Shown: piece by piece, positions 51,187 through 59,903 of the stretch
Layout: every line of letters starts with the position of its first letter
Numbering within the stretch: position 1 is the first letter of the stretch
Assembly (NCBI GenBank): GCA_033238645.1
Contig: BQXR01000008.1
Span: 1 to 64,000, forward strand
Direction: 5' to 3'
Origin: Thiomicrorhabdus sp033238645
Lineage (GTDB): Bacteria; Pseudomonadota; Gammaproteobacteria; Thiomicrospirales; Thiomicrospiraceae
Length of the DNA stretch: 64,000 nt
Notes under the pieces: model-generated
What the model saw: only the letters and a program-made list of their open reading frames with translations
What the model was told of the DNA's origin: nothing
Databases searched by the model: none
Translations under genes and position numbers: made by a program

Positions 51187-52137
51187 TTAATAGTCCTGTA
51201 AATCCCAACGATTATGTACCCATAGATATTGCTCAGGGTGTTTGCGGATTTCAGTCTCATAGAGTTGGTGAAGCCTTAGTGTATCAACTAGCTCATCTCC
51301 GGATGGGAAGTTCTCTAGTGCAGGTAGAAACTCAACTTCATATTGTAGATTCTCTAAGCGTCTTGTGAAGGTGGGTACGACCGCACAGCCAGTCATTTTG
51401 GTTAGCTTTGAGGTAGCGGGATTACTCTGTGCTGGCTGATTGAAAAAAGGCACCATAATATGGCCTTTGGCACGATAGCGTTGATCGGGCAGGAAGGTCA
51501 TGCTATCACCTGAGCGTAATATTTTAAGCATTTTTCGAGTGTTAGAGTTGGCAACGGGATCGACTTGCTCACCGTTGCTGAACTGAATAGAGCGACCTTT
51601 GGCGATTAGATAGTCCATTAAGGGATTATCATGCGGCCGATAGACAGCGTGGTAGTTGGTTAGAAATGAGACAAATAGTCCTGTTAGCTCAAGCGTGGTG
51701 AAGTGTGGTGCAAGAATTAAAACCCCTTTGCCTTGTGCCTGCGCTTTGGCAAGGTTCTCTTGGCCAATAAAGCGAACCATTTGGCGCTCTCTAGCATTTG
51801 AATGGTATTTTTTATGATCTCCCCACCAGACAATGCCCATCTCCATCAGCCCAATCCCAATGGATCTGAAGTGGTCTTTGGCAATAACGAGCTGTTCTTG
51901 CTGACTTTTCTCTGGGAAGCAGAGTTGAATATTGGCTAGCGCCAATCGGCGCCTGCTGCTTGCTAGTTTGAATAGCAAGTTGCCAAGGATATTGCCAACT
52001 GCAGTTTTCCAGCGAAAGGGGGTTAAGTTTAGAAGTTTGAGAAGCCCTACGCCTAGCCAAATCCCCCAGTATTTAGGCAAGAAAAAACTGATCTGGAAGC
52101 TTTGAGAGGGTTGAGTTTTGGATGCTACCTTAGCCAT
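51187..52137 (-). CDS. LpxL/HtrB-family lipid A acyltransferase
   Basis: A 316-residue inner-membrane acyltransferase that adds secondary fatty acids to lipid A. A membrane-associated N-terminus (FFLPKYWGIWLGVGLLKLLN) is followed by the catalytic HX4E motif at His145/Glu150 (APHFTTLE), then VYRPHDNPLMDYLI, FLPDQRYRAKGHIMVPFF and the end WVHNRWD. Start chosen at ATG 52137, which overlaps the msbA stop by 8 nt (ATGGCTAA), indicating translational coupling. A start 9 nt earlier is possible. Whether it is LpxL or LpxM in role is not clear. Confidence 0.92.
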   Translation of the reverse strand: MAKVASKTQPSQSFQISFFLPKYWGIWLGVGLLKLLNLTPFRWKTAVGNILGNLLFKLASSRRRLALANIQLCFPEKSQQEQLVIAKDHFRSIGIGLMEMGIVWWGDHKKYHSNARERQMVRFIGQENLAKAQAQGKGVLILAPHFTTLELTGLFVSFLTNYHAVYRPHDNPLMDYLIAKGRSIQFSNGEQVDPVANSNTRKMLKILRSGDSMTFLPDQRYRAKGHIMVPFFNQPAQSNPATSKLTKMTGCAVVPTFTRRLENLQYEVEFLPALENFPSGDELVDTLRLHQLYETEIRKHPEQYLWVHNRWDLQDY

Positions 52138-53869
52138 CAAACTCATTTCCTTGCTGATAAAGTTTGGCGTAAGTTCCTTTTTGTGCAATCAGTGTTTTGT
52201 GTGAACCTTGTTCGACCAGTTGACCGTGGTCTAAAACCACGATATTGTCGGCACTTTCAATGGTACTTAAGCGGTGTGCAATAATGATAACGGTGCGGTT
52301 GAGCTTAAGTTGTACCATCGCTTGCTGGATCATCTTCTCACTCTTGTTGTCGAGTGCAGAAGTTGCTTCATCCATAATTAGAATAGGTGCATTTTTTAAA
52401 AAAGCACGTGCAATGGCTATACGTTGGCGCTGTCCACCAGAGAGGCTTGCGCCATTATCACCGATAGATGTTTGTAAGCCGTTAGGAAGTTTTTCAATGA
52501 ACTCCCATGCAAATGCTGCTTTAGCAGCATGGATAATCTCTTCTTCAGAAATATCACTTCTGCCATAGGCAATGTTGGCTGCAAGGGTATCGTTAAATAG
52601 CACCACATTTTGGCTAACAAAGGCGATCTGTTCTCTTAAGTTGACTAGCTCTATCTCATTAAGAGAGAGTTCATCAAGCAGAATTTCTCCTTTATTAGGT
52701 AGGTAAAAACGACTGATTAAGTTAGCCAGTGTAGTTTTACCACTACCTGATGCACCAACCAAAGCGGTGGTTTGCTTCGCGGGGATGATTAGGTTGAAAT
52801 CCTCTAAGGCAGCTTTGTTACTACCTGGGTATTTGAATAATACTTCTTTAAAGGTGATCTGACCTTGAGGATTTAGGATTTTTTGAGTCCCAGTGTTTGG
52901 TTCATCAAGCTGGTCAAGTAGTTCAAAAATACTCTCTGAGGCAGCCATCCCTTTTTGCAGGGTGGTATTGACATTAGTTAGACGGCGAATAGGCTCAAAT
53001 ATCATTGCCATTGCTGTAATAAATGCAATAAATTCGCCAGGGGTAAAAGCCCCTTGCGCGGACATTTCGGAGGCGGCATAGAGTACAGCAGCAAGGGCAA
53101 TAGCACCAAGCATTTGAACCATTGGAACATTTGCGGCGGAGACTTTAACCACGGACATAGTGTGCTTTCTTAAGGTCTCAGCGCTGTCATAGAAACGCTT
53201 TTGTTCATACTTCTCTGCACCATAGATTTTAATCTCTTTATGGCCATTTAATCCTTCTTCTAAGCGTTGGGTAAGTTCCCCCATGCTGTTTTGCATCTCT
53301 TTACTGGAGTGGCGCATTAGACGGCTGGCGCGGTTAATAACAAATGCGATAACAGGACCAATAATCAGCATGAGTAACGTGAGCTGCCAAGAGGTGTAAA
53401 GAAGAAAGCCTGTTAAACCAATAATGATTAGGACGTCGCGAATAATAATGATCCAAGCTTCACTTAAGGATGCACCAACTTGGGGGACATCGTAAGTGAT
53501 TTTGGAGAGTAGCTTTCCAGTGGTGTAGTCATGATGAGCTTGTTGAGGCAGGTTGTTTATTTTCTCAAACATTTCAGAGCGTATGGCCAGAATCGCTTTG
53601 TGAGCAACCCATTCACTGGCCAACTGGCTGGCATACTCTGCAAAGCCTTTAACAATGAAGACCAGCATAATATAGATGGGCACCATCATAATAGCATCAG
53701 GGTCTTTACCAATTAAGCTATCATCAATCAGAGGTTTGAGCAGTGCAGGCATGAGAGGTTCCATAGCAGCAGCAATGATCAGTGCAACCAAGGTGATAGA
53801 GACGACTCGCCAGTGAGGTTTGATATAGGTTAGGAGTCTTTTATAAAGTGCTGTGGTCTGCTTGTCCAA
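52130..53869 (-). CDS. msbA: Lipid A export ATP-binding/permease protein MsbA
   Basis: MsbA flips core-lipid A across the inner membrane. The 579 residues match E. coli (582). Six membrane segments fill the first 320 residues. The ABC domain has Walker A GASGSGKTTLANL, signature LSGGQRQRIAIARA, Walker B ILIMDEATSALD and the H-loop IIIAHRLSTIE. The start is TTG at 53869, 2 bp after the upstream phosphatase-like gene, whose AGAGAG end can serve as Shine-Dalgarno. The operon continues into the acyltransferase. The usual partner lpxK is not next to it. Confidence 0.95.
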   Translation of the reverse strand: MDKQTTALYKRLLTYIKPHWRVVSITLVALIIAAAMEPLMPALLKPLIDDSLIGKDPDAIMMVPIYIMLVFIVKGFAEYASQLASEWVAHKAILAIRSEMFEKINNLPQQAHHDYTTGKLLSKITYDVPQVGASLSEAWIIIIRDVLIIIGLTGFLLYTSWQLTLLMLIIGPVIAFVINRASRLMRHSSKEMQNSMGELTQRLEEGLNGHKEIKIYGAEKYEQKRFYDSAETLRKHTMSVVKVSAANVPMVQMLGAIALAAVLYAASEMSAQGAFTPGEFIAFITAMAMIFEPIRRLTNVNTTLQKGMAASESIFELLDQLDEPNTGTQKILNPQGQITFKEVLFKYPGSNKAALEDFNLIIPAKQTTALVGASGSGKTTLANLISRFYLPNKGEILLDELSLNEIELVNLREQIAFVSQNVVLFNDTLAANIAYGRSDISEEEIIHAAKAAFAWEFIEKLPNGLQTSIGDNGASLSGGQRQRIAIARAFLKNAPILIMDEATSALDNKSEKMIQQAMVQLKLNRTVIIIAHRLSTIESADNIVVLDHGQLVEQGSHKTLIAQKGTYAKLYQQGNEFDG

Positions 53870-53871
53870 AA

Positions 53872-54534
53872 TTACTCTCTACGTAAAATCTTGTTAACAA
53901 CGATATTGGCCCAACCAGCACTTTTGAACTGTTGGTTTAAAGTCTCTCTATCGTAGTGGTTAGTTACCCAGTCTATAAAGGATATATCTGGATTTTTCTG
54001 TTGAAAAGCCAAAAATGAGTCAAAAAAGTAATCTAGTTTTCCTGTCTCTGCCCAGCGAAAGTGACCGTATTTCATACTTAGTTGATTAAGCGCTTCTTCA
54101 ATTGGCTTTTGTTGAATGAAGTGTTCATAAAAAACACTCATGAGTCCCGCTCTATCAGCACCTGATTTACAGTGCATTAATATTGGGTACTCTGCCGTTT
54201 CTAAGAGCTCTTTGGCATTTAATATCTGCTCAACAGTTGGTAGCTCTCTTGAAGACATTAATATGTGTTTCATGGTAATTCCAACTTGATCAGCAGCTTC
54301 CTTTTCTAACAGGTACTGGCCAGTGGTATCTGCACGTCGCATGCTGATAATGGTTTTGATACCGTGTTCTCTGTGGACTCTTTTTACAAACCTCCCTGAG
54401 GGGTGGTTGCTTCGGTAAGCCTTGTCTGAGACCGCGTAAAAGTTTCGAAATAAAACACGTAAAATCTCATGGTCAACAAACCATGCTTCAAGGTGTGCTT
54501 TAAATCGACCCCATTTTGTATTCAGTTGTGCCAT
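53872..54534 (-). CDS. Dual-specificity/tyrosine phosphatase-like protein
   Basis: A 220-residue protein with the cysteine-phosphatase signature CX5R at Cys122-Arg128 (HCKSGADRAG), a preceding KTIISMRRAD beta strand, and an Asp-containing loop that could supply the general acid. No signal peptide or membrane segment is evident. The N-terminal FRNFYAVSDKAYRSNHPSG resembles PTP-like enzymes of the PTP-NADK type. It is the first gene of an operon with msbA and the lipid A acyltransferase, so an LPS-related phosphate substrate or regulatory role is plausible but unproven. Confidence 0.85.
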   Translation of the reverse strand: MAQLNTKWGRFKAHLEAWFVDHEILRVLFRNFYAVSDKAYRSNHPSGRFVKRVHREHGIKTIISMRRADTTGQYLLEKEAADQVGITMKHILMSSRELPTVEQILNAKELLETAEYPILMHCKSGADRAGLMSVFYEHFIQQKPIEEALNQLSMKYGHFRWAETGKLDYFFDSFLAFQQKNPDISFIDWVTNHYDRETLNQQFKSAGWANIVVNKILRRE

Positions 54535-54752
54535 TGCCGTTCTTTTAATGCCTAGTAAATAGGCGCTATTTTACCCTTTTAATAGGACTAAATGATAGAA
54601 TTACGTTTTCAATTTGCTCAGATTTAAATGAGTGATCTTGGAGAGCCTAATCTTTTTAATTGATGGGTAGGCTACTTTAGTCGTTATTAGTCGTCGTTAT
54701 TCATACTTCGAATGGCGTTGTTGTACATAAAATTGATAGGTTAAATGTAATT

Positions 54753-55697
54753 ATGATTGTTGTAACGGGTGGCGCTGGATTTATTGGTAGTAATATTGTG
54801 AAGGCTCTAAATAAGCAGGGGCGTACCGATATTATTGTGGTCGATGATCTTAAGGATGGTCGAAAGTTTATGAATATTGCAGATTGTGATATTGCCGATT
54901 ACCTTGATAAAGAAGATTTTCAACAGAGAATTTTTGCGGATCAGAGTTTGCCACAAATTGATGCTATTTTTCATGAAGGTGCTTGTTCATCAACCACGGA
55001 GTGGGATGGCAAGTTCATGATGGATAACAATTATGAATACTCAAAAGATGTGCTCAATTACTGCCTAGAACACGAAATCCCTTTTTTATATGCCTCGTCG
55101 GCTTCAGTCTATGGTGATGGCCCCATCTTTATAGAAGATCGTCAGTATGAGAAGCCTCTGAATGTATATGGTTATTCAAAGTTCCAGTTTGATCAGTATA
55201 TTCGTCAAATTTTGCCACATGCCGATAGCCAAGTTGTTGGGTTCCGTTACTTTAATGTTTACGGCCCTCGTGAACAGCATAAGGGCGATATGTCGAGTGT
55301 TGCCTTTAAGCTACATAATCAGATCCTAGCAGGTGAAAATGTTAAGTTATTTGGTGAGTATGATAGTTATGGCCCAGGCATGCAGACACGTGACTTTGTT
55401 TATGTTGATGATGTTGTTGCGGTTAATTTATGGTTTTTAGATAACCCAGATAAGTCAGGTATCTTTAATTTAGGGCCTGCTAAAGCACAGCCCTTTAAAG
55501 ATGTTGCTCAAGCAGTCATAGATTTTCATGGCAAGGGTGAGATTGAATATATTCCATTTCCAGAGCATCTAAAGGGTGCTTATCAAAGTTATACGCAGGC
55601 GGATAATGCGCTCTTAAGAGAAGCAGGTTATGACAAAGAGTTTAAAACGGTTGAAGAGGGCGTAAAAGCCTATTTAACTTGGTTGACTGAAAAGTAG
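54753..55697 (+). CDS. hldD: ADP-L-glycero-D-manno-heptose 6-epimerase
   Basis: HldD makes the ADP-heptose used for the LPS inner core. The 314 residues match E. coli (310). Rossmann loop TGGAGFIGSN at 5-14, YASSASVYGDG, the catalytic Tyr139-x3-Lys143 (YGYSK) and FRYFNVYGPREQHKG are present. It opens the plus-strand LPS cluster; waaC follows after 11 bp. Confidence 0.97.
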   Translation: MIVVTGGAGFIGSNIVKALNKQGRTDIIVVDDLKDGRKFMNIADCDIADYLDKEDFQQRIFADQSLPQIDAIFHEGACSSTTEWDGKFMMDNNYEYSKDVLNYCLEHEIPFLYASSASVYGDGPIFIEDRQYEKPLNVYGYSKFQFDQYIRQILPHADSQVVGFRYFNVYGPREQHKGDMSSVAFKLHNQILAGENVKLFGEYDSYGPGMQTRDFVYVDDVVAVNLWFLDNPDKSGIFNLGPAKAQPFKDVAQAVIDFHGKGEIEYIPFPEHLKGAYQSYTQADNALLREAGYDKEFKTVEEGVKAYLTWLTEK

Positions 55698-55708
55698 AGA
55701 GTGGTGGT

Positions 55709-56743
55709 TTGCGCGTATTGTTAATCAAAATGTCCTCAATGGGGGATGTGTTTCATACTTTTCCTGCGCTGTCTGATGCGCAAGCTGCTCTACCCGGCCT
55801 AACGGTTGATTGGGTTGTGGAGGAGGGCTTTGCTGAAATCCCAACTTGGCACCCCGTCGTGGACAAAGTCTATCCGATCGCCCTAAGAGAGTGGCGCAAA
55901 AGTCTATGGTCTAAACAGACACGTAGTGAGATCAAAGCCTTTTTTACACAGATCAATCAAACGCATTATGATTTGATTTTAGATGCTCAGGGCTTGTTAA
56001 AAAGTTTATGGGTTGCTAAGAAAGTAAAAGGCTCTATCAGTGGTTATGATTGGCAAAGTGTTCGAGAGCCATTGGCATCGCTGTTTTATCATGCTAAATA
56101 TCCAGTGGTTAAAGAACAGCATGCTATTCTGAGATTACGCCAACTGTTTGCTCAGGCACTTAACTATGAATTGATAGATAATCAAGCCATTGAATATGGT
56201 TTAGATACGGTCGATTGGCATAAGCCTAAAGTTTTAACGGATGCATTAGGTCAAGATGATTATGTTGTGTTTTTGCATGGCACAACATGGGAGTCCAAGT
56301 ATTGGCCTGAAGATCGTTGGATTGCACTCTTAGCAAAAATGAATGCAACCGGGTTAAAGGTTGTTTTGCCTTGGGGAAATTTAGAGGAGCAACAGCGAGC
56401 TGAACGAATTGAGCAGACGACCCGACAAGATTTAGTTTGGGTGCCAGAAAAGCCGTTGAGTTTAAATACGGTTTCACACATTCTGAATATGGCTAAAGGC
56501 GTTGTTTCAGTCGACACGGGCTTGTCTCATGTGGCTGCTGCCCTTGAAGTACCTATGGTGGTTATGTACCGTGTTACTGATCCCAAGTTGGTTGGAGCTG
56601 ATGGTTCAAAAGTTATTCGTTTACAATCTCCTTGTGCGTCGATGTATTTGAAGAAATTTGATTCAGATCAGCAAGAAGAAACCTCTTTAGAGGGGTTGAG
56701 TGTCAATGAGGTTTTTAACACTCTAATGGAATTACAACCTTGA
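55709..56743 (+). CDS. waaC: LPS heptosyltransferase I
   Basis: WaaC adds the first heptose to Kdo-lipid A. The 344 residues start at TTG 55709 (MRVLLIKMSSMGDVFHTFPAL), with a GTGGTGG stretch upstream. GT9 family features: DWVVEEGFAEIP, LILDAQGLLKSLWVAK, FLHGTTWESKYWPEDRW, VLPWGNLEEQQRAERI and SVDTGLSHVAAAL. It follows hldD and overlaps the next gene by 4 bp. Confidence 0.95.
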   Translation: MRVLLIKMSSMGDVFHTFPALSDAQAALPGLTVDWVVEEGFAEIPTWHPVVDKVYPIALREWRKSLWSKQTRSEIKAFFTQINQTHYDLILDAQGLLKSLWVAKKVKGSISGYDWQSVREPLASLFYHAKYPVVKEQHAILRLRQLFAQALNYELIDNQAIEYGLDTVDWHKPKVLTDALGQDDYVVFLHGTTWESKYWPEDRWIALLAKMNATGLKVVLPWGNLEEQQRAERIEQTTRQDLVWVPEKPLSLNTVSHILNMAKGVVSVDTGLSHVAAALEVPMVVMYRVTDPKLVGADGSKVIRLQSPCASMYLKKFDSDQQEETSLEGLSVNEVFNTLMELQP

Positions 56744-57864
56744 ATCTTTCCCCGATAAAACAATCAGTGACCAAACAAAGAGTGTTATACCTGCCTTCAA
56801 CACCATTGAATGTTTTTGTCTCTGTCGCTCATGCCGCAGCATTTTCTAAACAACAGGTTTCCCAGCTGGTTCTAATTGATCAGCAAAATATTGATGATAA
56901 TGTCTATTTTAATGCACTGAAAATCTGGCCAACATCCCCTTTTGAAAAGCTTGATCTGCTGGCAGGAAAAGCCAAAGGGCGAGATAAGTTAGCTGAGCGA
57001 AAGCAGAACTTTCAAAAGTTAGTACAAATTATTGAGCAGTTTCAGCCTGATGTCATTGCAGTGGGGAGTGATCGACGAGTAGAGTTTCAGTATCTGATGC
57101 ATTATTGTAAACAGCAAAAAATAAGTGTAGAGGCTTGGTATCTAGATGATGGTTTATACTCTTACGCAGGACGTCCGAACGAAGGTTTAAAGGACTGGGT
57201 AAATAGTACTTTAAAAAAAATGGCTTATGGTTTTTGGTGGGAAGAGCCTAAAACCGTTGGGGCTTCTAGCTTAATTGGTAAAGTATGGTTATTTCAACCT
57301 GAACATGCTGTTGATGCTTTAAAAACCAAAGAGAGTTTTTTAATACAGCCGGACTGGTTTACTAGTAAACCCATTTTAGAGTTTAGTAAATTGTTACTAA
57401 CGGCATTTTCAGTGAGTAATTCTGTTTTAGAGGCGTTACAAAACACCAGTCTATTACTACTTCTACCACACCCTGATGAGTTTAAAAAAATGCCAGGTTA
57501 TGAGGCAAATGTTTGTGCCTTTGTAAAGAGGGTGACAGAAAGTGGTCAAACGCTTGCTGTCAAATATCATCCTCGTGTTGAAGGAGCTGACCCATTAGGG
57601 TTAGCTGCAGAATATAATGCACGGATTATCCCCAGTGGTTTGGCATTTGAGTTTTTACTCCCTTTTTTCAAAGAGAAGATGGATTTAGTCGGTGATGTCA
57701 GTACCGTCTTATTAACCGCTAAATGGTTACGTCCAGATATTAGAGGGGTTGCAGTGTTATCGGATGATGATGCTTTTCAGAATAGCTTTAAGGTACTGTT
57801 TGAAACGCTGGGTGTTAATATTGAAAATACCTTTGACGCGGTCGCAACAAATGTCGGCACTTAA
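56740..57864 (+). CDS. Polysialyltransferase-like glycosyltransferase
   Basis: A 374-residue protein. The N-terminal VLYLPSTPLNVFVSVAHAAA, DDG at 136-138 (YLDDGLYSYAG), HPDEF at 244-248 and HPR at 277-279 (KYHPR) resemble the alpha-2,8-polysialyltransferase / LPS sialyltransferase-type families, in which HP and D/E-D/E-G motifs bind CMP-sugar. No sialic acid synthesis genes are in the window, so another sugar donor such as CMP-Kdo is possible. The start TTG 56740 overlaps the waaC stop (TTGA). It belongs to the LPS operon. Confidence 0.65.
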   Translation: MNLSPIKQSVTKQRVLYLPSTPLNVFVSVAHAAAFSKQQVSQLVLIDQQNIDDNVYFNALKIWPTSPFEKLDLLAGKAKGRDKLAERKQNFQKLVQIIEQFQPDVIAVGSDRRVEFQYLMHYCKQQKISVEAWYLDDGLYSYAGRPNEGLKDWVNSTLKKMAYGFWWEEPKTVGASSLIGKVWLFQPEHAVDALKTKESFLIQPDWFTSKPILEFSKLLLTAFSVSNSVLEALQNTSLLLLLPHPDEFKKMPGYEANVCAFVKRVTESGQTLAVKYHPRVEGADPLGLAAEYNARIIPSGLAFEFLLPFFKEKMDLVGDVSTVLLTAKWLRPDIRGVAVLSDDDAFQNSFKVLFETLGVNIENTFDAVATNVGT

Positions 57865-57879
57865 GTTTAAGAAGTCTTT

Positions 57880-59136
57880 ATGAAATTTAAAAAACAAATT
57901 TTACAGTCGACTCGTATTGAAAAAATCAGTTATTGGTTGTTCTTTTTAATGACCTTTAGCGCGATTGTTCCATTGTATTTTGAGCAATTTTCTCATATTG
58001 GCGGAGGCATCTTTGTTGTCGTACTCACCTTTTTGTCTTGGCTTTATTGGGGCGAAAAGAGGCCTCTCAATCGTATAGAGAGGGGATGGGTCTTTACGTG
58101 CCTGTTCTATGCAGGTGTTTTTATAGCCAGTTTTTTATGGCATACGCCCTATACCCCTGATGGTGAGTGGCGACTGTCTTCAATAGGTTTTATTATTCTG
58201 CTTGTGCCTTGGTTTATTCTAGTTATTAAACTGGACTATGGAAGAAAGGCTTTGGAAGTGATTGCATTGACCTCTTTGCTGACCGCTTCAGTTGTTTTTT
58301 TGATAGAAATAAGTGAAATCGCTTCATTAGGAAGCTATCGTTTTGGTGTGGTTTATGATATTGGTAGAATTGGCTTTATTGTTCCGATGACTGCGATTTT
58401 GTGCGGAATTCTATGGATGCAAAAACGAAATAAAATCTATTTTGTATTCTTGCTATTTGCATTTTTTTTAGCAGTCTTGAATGGTTCAAGAACGGCTTTA
58501 GTTTTGTTATTAATTCCTGTTGTAATAGTGGGCTTGTATTCTTTATTTTTAGATAAAGGGTTAACCACTTTTAAAAAAGTTCAATCCTTGTTTATAGTGT
58601 TGATTCTGGTGGCTGCTTCAGGTTGGATAATGAAAGATAAAATTGTTACAACATTTTCTGCTTTTCAAACGATGCAAGAGGGAAACTATTCTTCATCTCT
58701 TGGGCAGCGTTTTGCAATGCTTGATGTTGGTTCAGGGCTTGCAAAAAATCATGTTGTATTTGGTGTGGGGCCAAATTTTTATAAAGAGAAAATTAAAGAG
58801 TCTGCGCTTTCTTCAAATTATAGTGGTAATGTTAAAAGATATATTTACTCCCCTACGCATCTTCATAATCAGTTTTTAATGGATCTGATTCTATCAGGGG
58901 CGCTTGGTTTAATTAGTTTATTATTACTAATCGGTTACCCCTTTAGAGTGTTTTATAATGCCTATAAGTCAGGCTACAAAGTTGAAGCTGTTGCCGCAAT
59001 GGGCTTGATGATCGGGCTATGGATAGTACTCTTTTTTGGCGCTCTGTTTACTTATACCTATACCACCATATTCTATATTTTAGCCATGGGTGCTTTGATT
59101 AGTTATTTTAGCCAGAAAGAGGAGTTGAAAGAGTGA
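57880..59136 (+). CDS. O-antigen ligase/polymerase-like membrane protein
   Basis: A 418-residue polytopic membrane protein with about ten hydrophobic segments. The Wzy_C/WaaL region shows LNGSRTALVLLLIPVV, a large periplasmic loop at about residues 255-325, and HLHNQFLMDLILSGALGLIS, which has the His typical of O-antigen ligases. By position after heptosyltransferase genes it is probably WaaL, joining a glycan to the LPS core. A Wzy-type polymerase cannot be excluded. The following gene overlaps by 4 bp. Confidence 0.85.
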   Translation: MKFKKQILQSTRIEKISYWLFFLMTFSAIVPLYFEQFSHIGGGIFVVVLTFLSWLYWGEKRPLNRIERGWVFTCLFYAGVFIASFLWHTPYTPDGEWRLSSIGFIILLVPWFILVIKLDYGRKALEVIALTSLLTASVVFLIEISEIASLGSYRFGVVYDIGRIGFIVPMTAILCGILWMQKRNKIYFVFLLFAFFLAVLNGSRTALVLLLIPVVIVGLYSLFLDKGLTTFKKVQSLFIVLILVAASGWIMKDKIVTTFSAFQTMQEGNYSSSLGQRFAMLDVGSGLAKNHVVFGVGPNFYKEKIKESALSSNYSGNVKRYIYSPTHLHNQFLMDLILSGALGLISLLLLIGYPFRVFYNAYKSGYKVEAVAAMGLMIGLWIVLFFGALFTYTYTTIFYILAMGALISYFSQKEELKE

Positions 59137-59861
59137 TTCATGTTGTCTGCTTAAAGTGGGGAGATAAGTACGGCTCCGAGTATGCGAACCGCCTCTATAG
59201 AATGGTCAATCAGAACCTTTCTCTACCGTTTAAGTTTTACTGTATTACTGAAAATACACTTGATATTGATGAAGCGATTAATATCGTCCCTATGCCCAAT
59301 TATGATTTAAAAGGCTGGTGGTATAAGTTAGTTATCTTTCAAGAGAACTTTTTAAATATTCCTGCTGAAGACAAAATACTTTTTTTAGACCTCGATATTG
59401 TCATATTAAATGAGTTGGATTCACTCGTGAGCTACAGTGATCAGTTTTGTATTTCTGCAGATGATGAAGCACATCGTTATAACAGCTCAGTGATGTGCTT
59501 TCACCCTGGTCAGTATCGTTTTATCTGGGAGTCCTTTATTATTCAGAAAGAGACGATTGTTAATGAAATGCATGGCGATCAAGACTGGATTGAGTATAGC
59601 TATAAAGAAGCAGTGCTCTTTCCTAAGAGTGTCGTTAAGTCTTTTAAGATTGATTTAGACTGCAAAACACCTTACTCATTTGGCAAGTTCGGGCGTGCTC
59701 TAAGAAAGCGTTTTCCATTCCTGCTTCCATCGGGAACAGTTGCAGCGCCTAAAGACGCAGCGATTGTTCTGTTTCATGGAAAACCGGATCCAGCAGATGT
59801 TATGGATGGCCCTTATGACAAATATAGACATGCCCCTTGGATAAAAGATAGTTGGAAGTAA
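59133..59861 (+). CDS. GT-A type glycosyltransferase
   Basis: A 242-residue cytoplasmic glycosyltransferase. The start GTG 59133 overlaps the ligase stop (GTGA). A DxD metal motif lies at 86-88 (FLDLDIVIL), preceded by WWYKLVIFQ and followed by NSSVMCFHPGQYRFIW and GDQDWIEYS; the end has VLFHGKPDPADV. The pattern is that of GT8-like or related small LPS glycosyltransferases. The sugar is not predictable. Confidence 0.8.
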   Translation: MIHVVCLKWGDKYGSEYANRLYRMVNQNLSLPFKFYCITENTLDIDEAINIVPMPNYDLKGWWYKLVIFQENFLNIPAEDKILFLDLDIVILNELDSLVSYSDQFCISADDEAHRYNSSVMCFHPGQYRFIWESFIIQKETIVNEMHGDQDWIEYSYKEAVLFPKSVVKSFKIDLDCKTPYSFGKFGRALRKRFPFLLPSGTVAAPKDAAIVLFHGKPDPADVMDGPYDKYRHAPWIKDSWK

Positions 59862-59903
59862 CCGAATATCACACTTTCAATTTTGTAACTTTTGAGACCT
59901 GCA

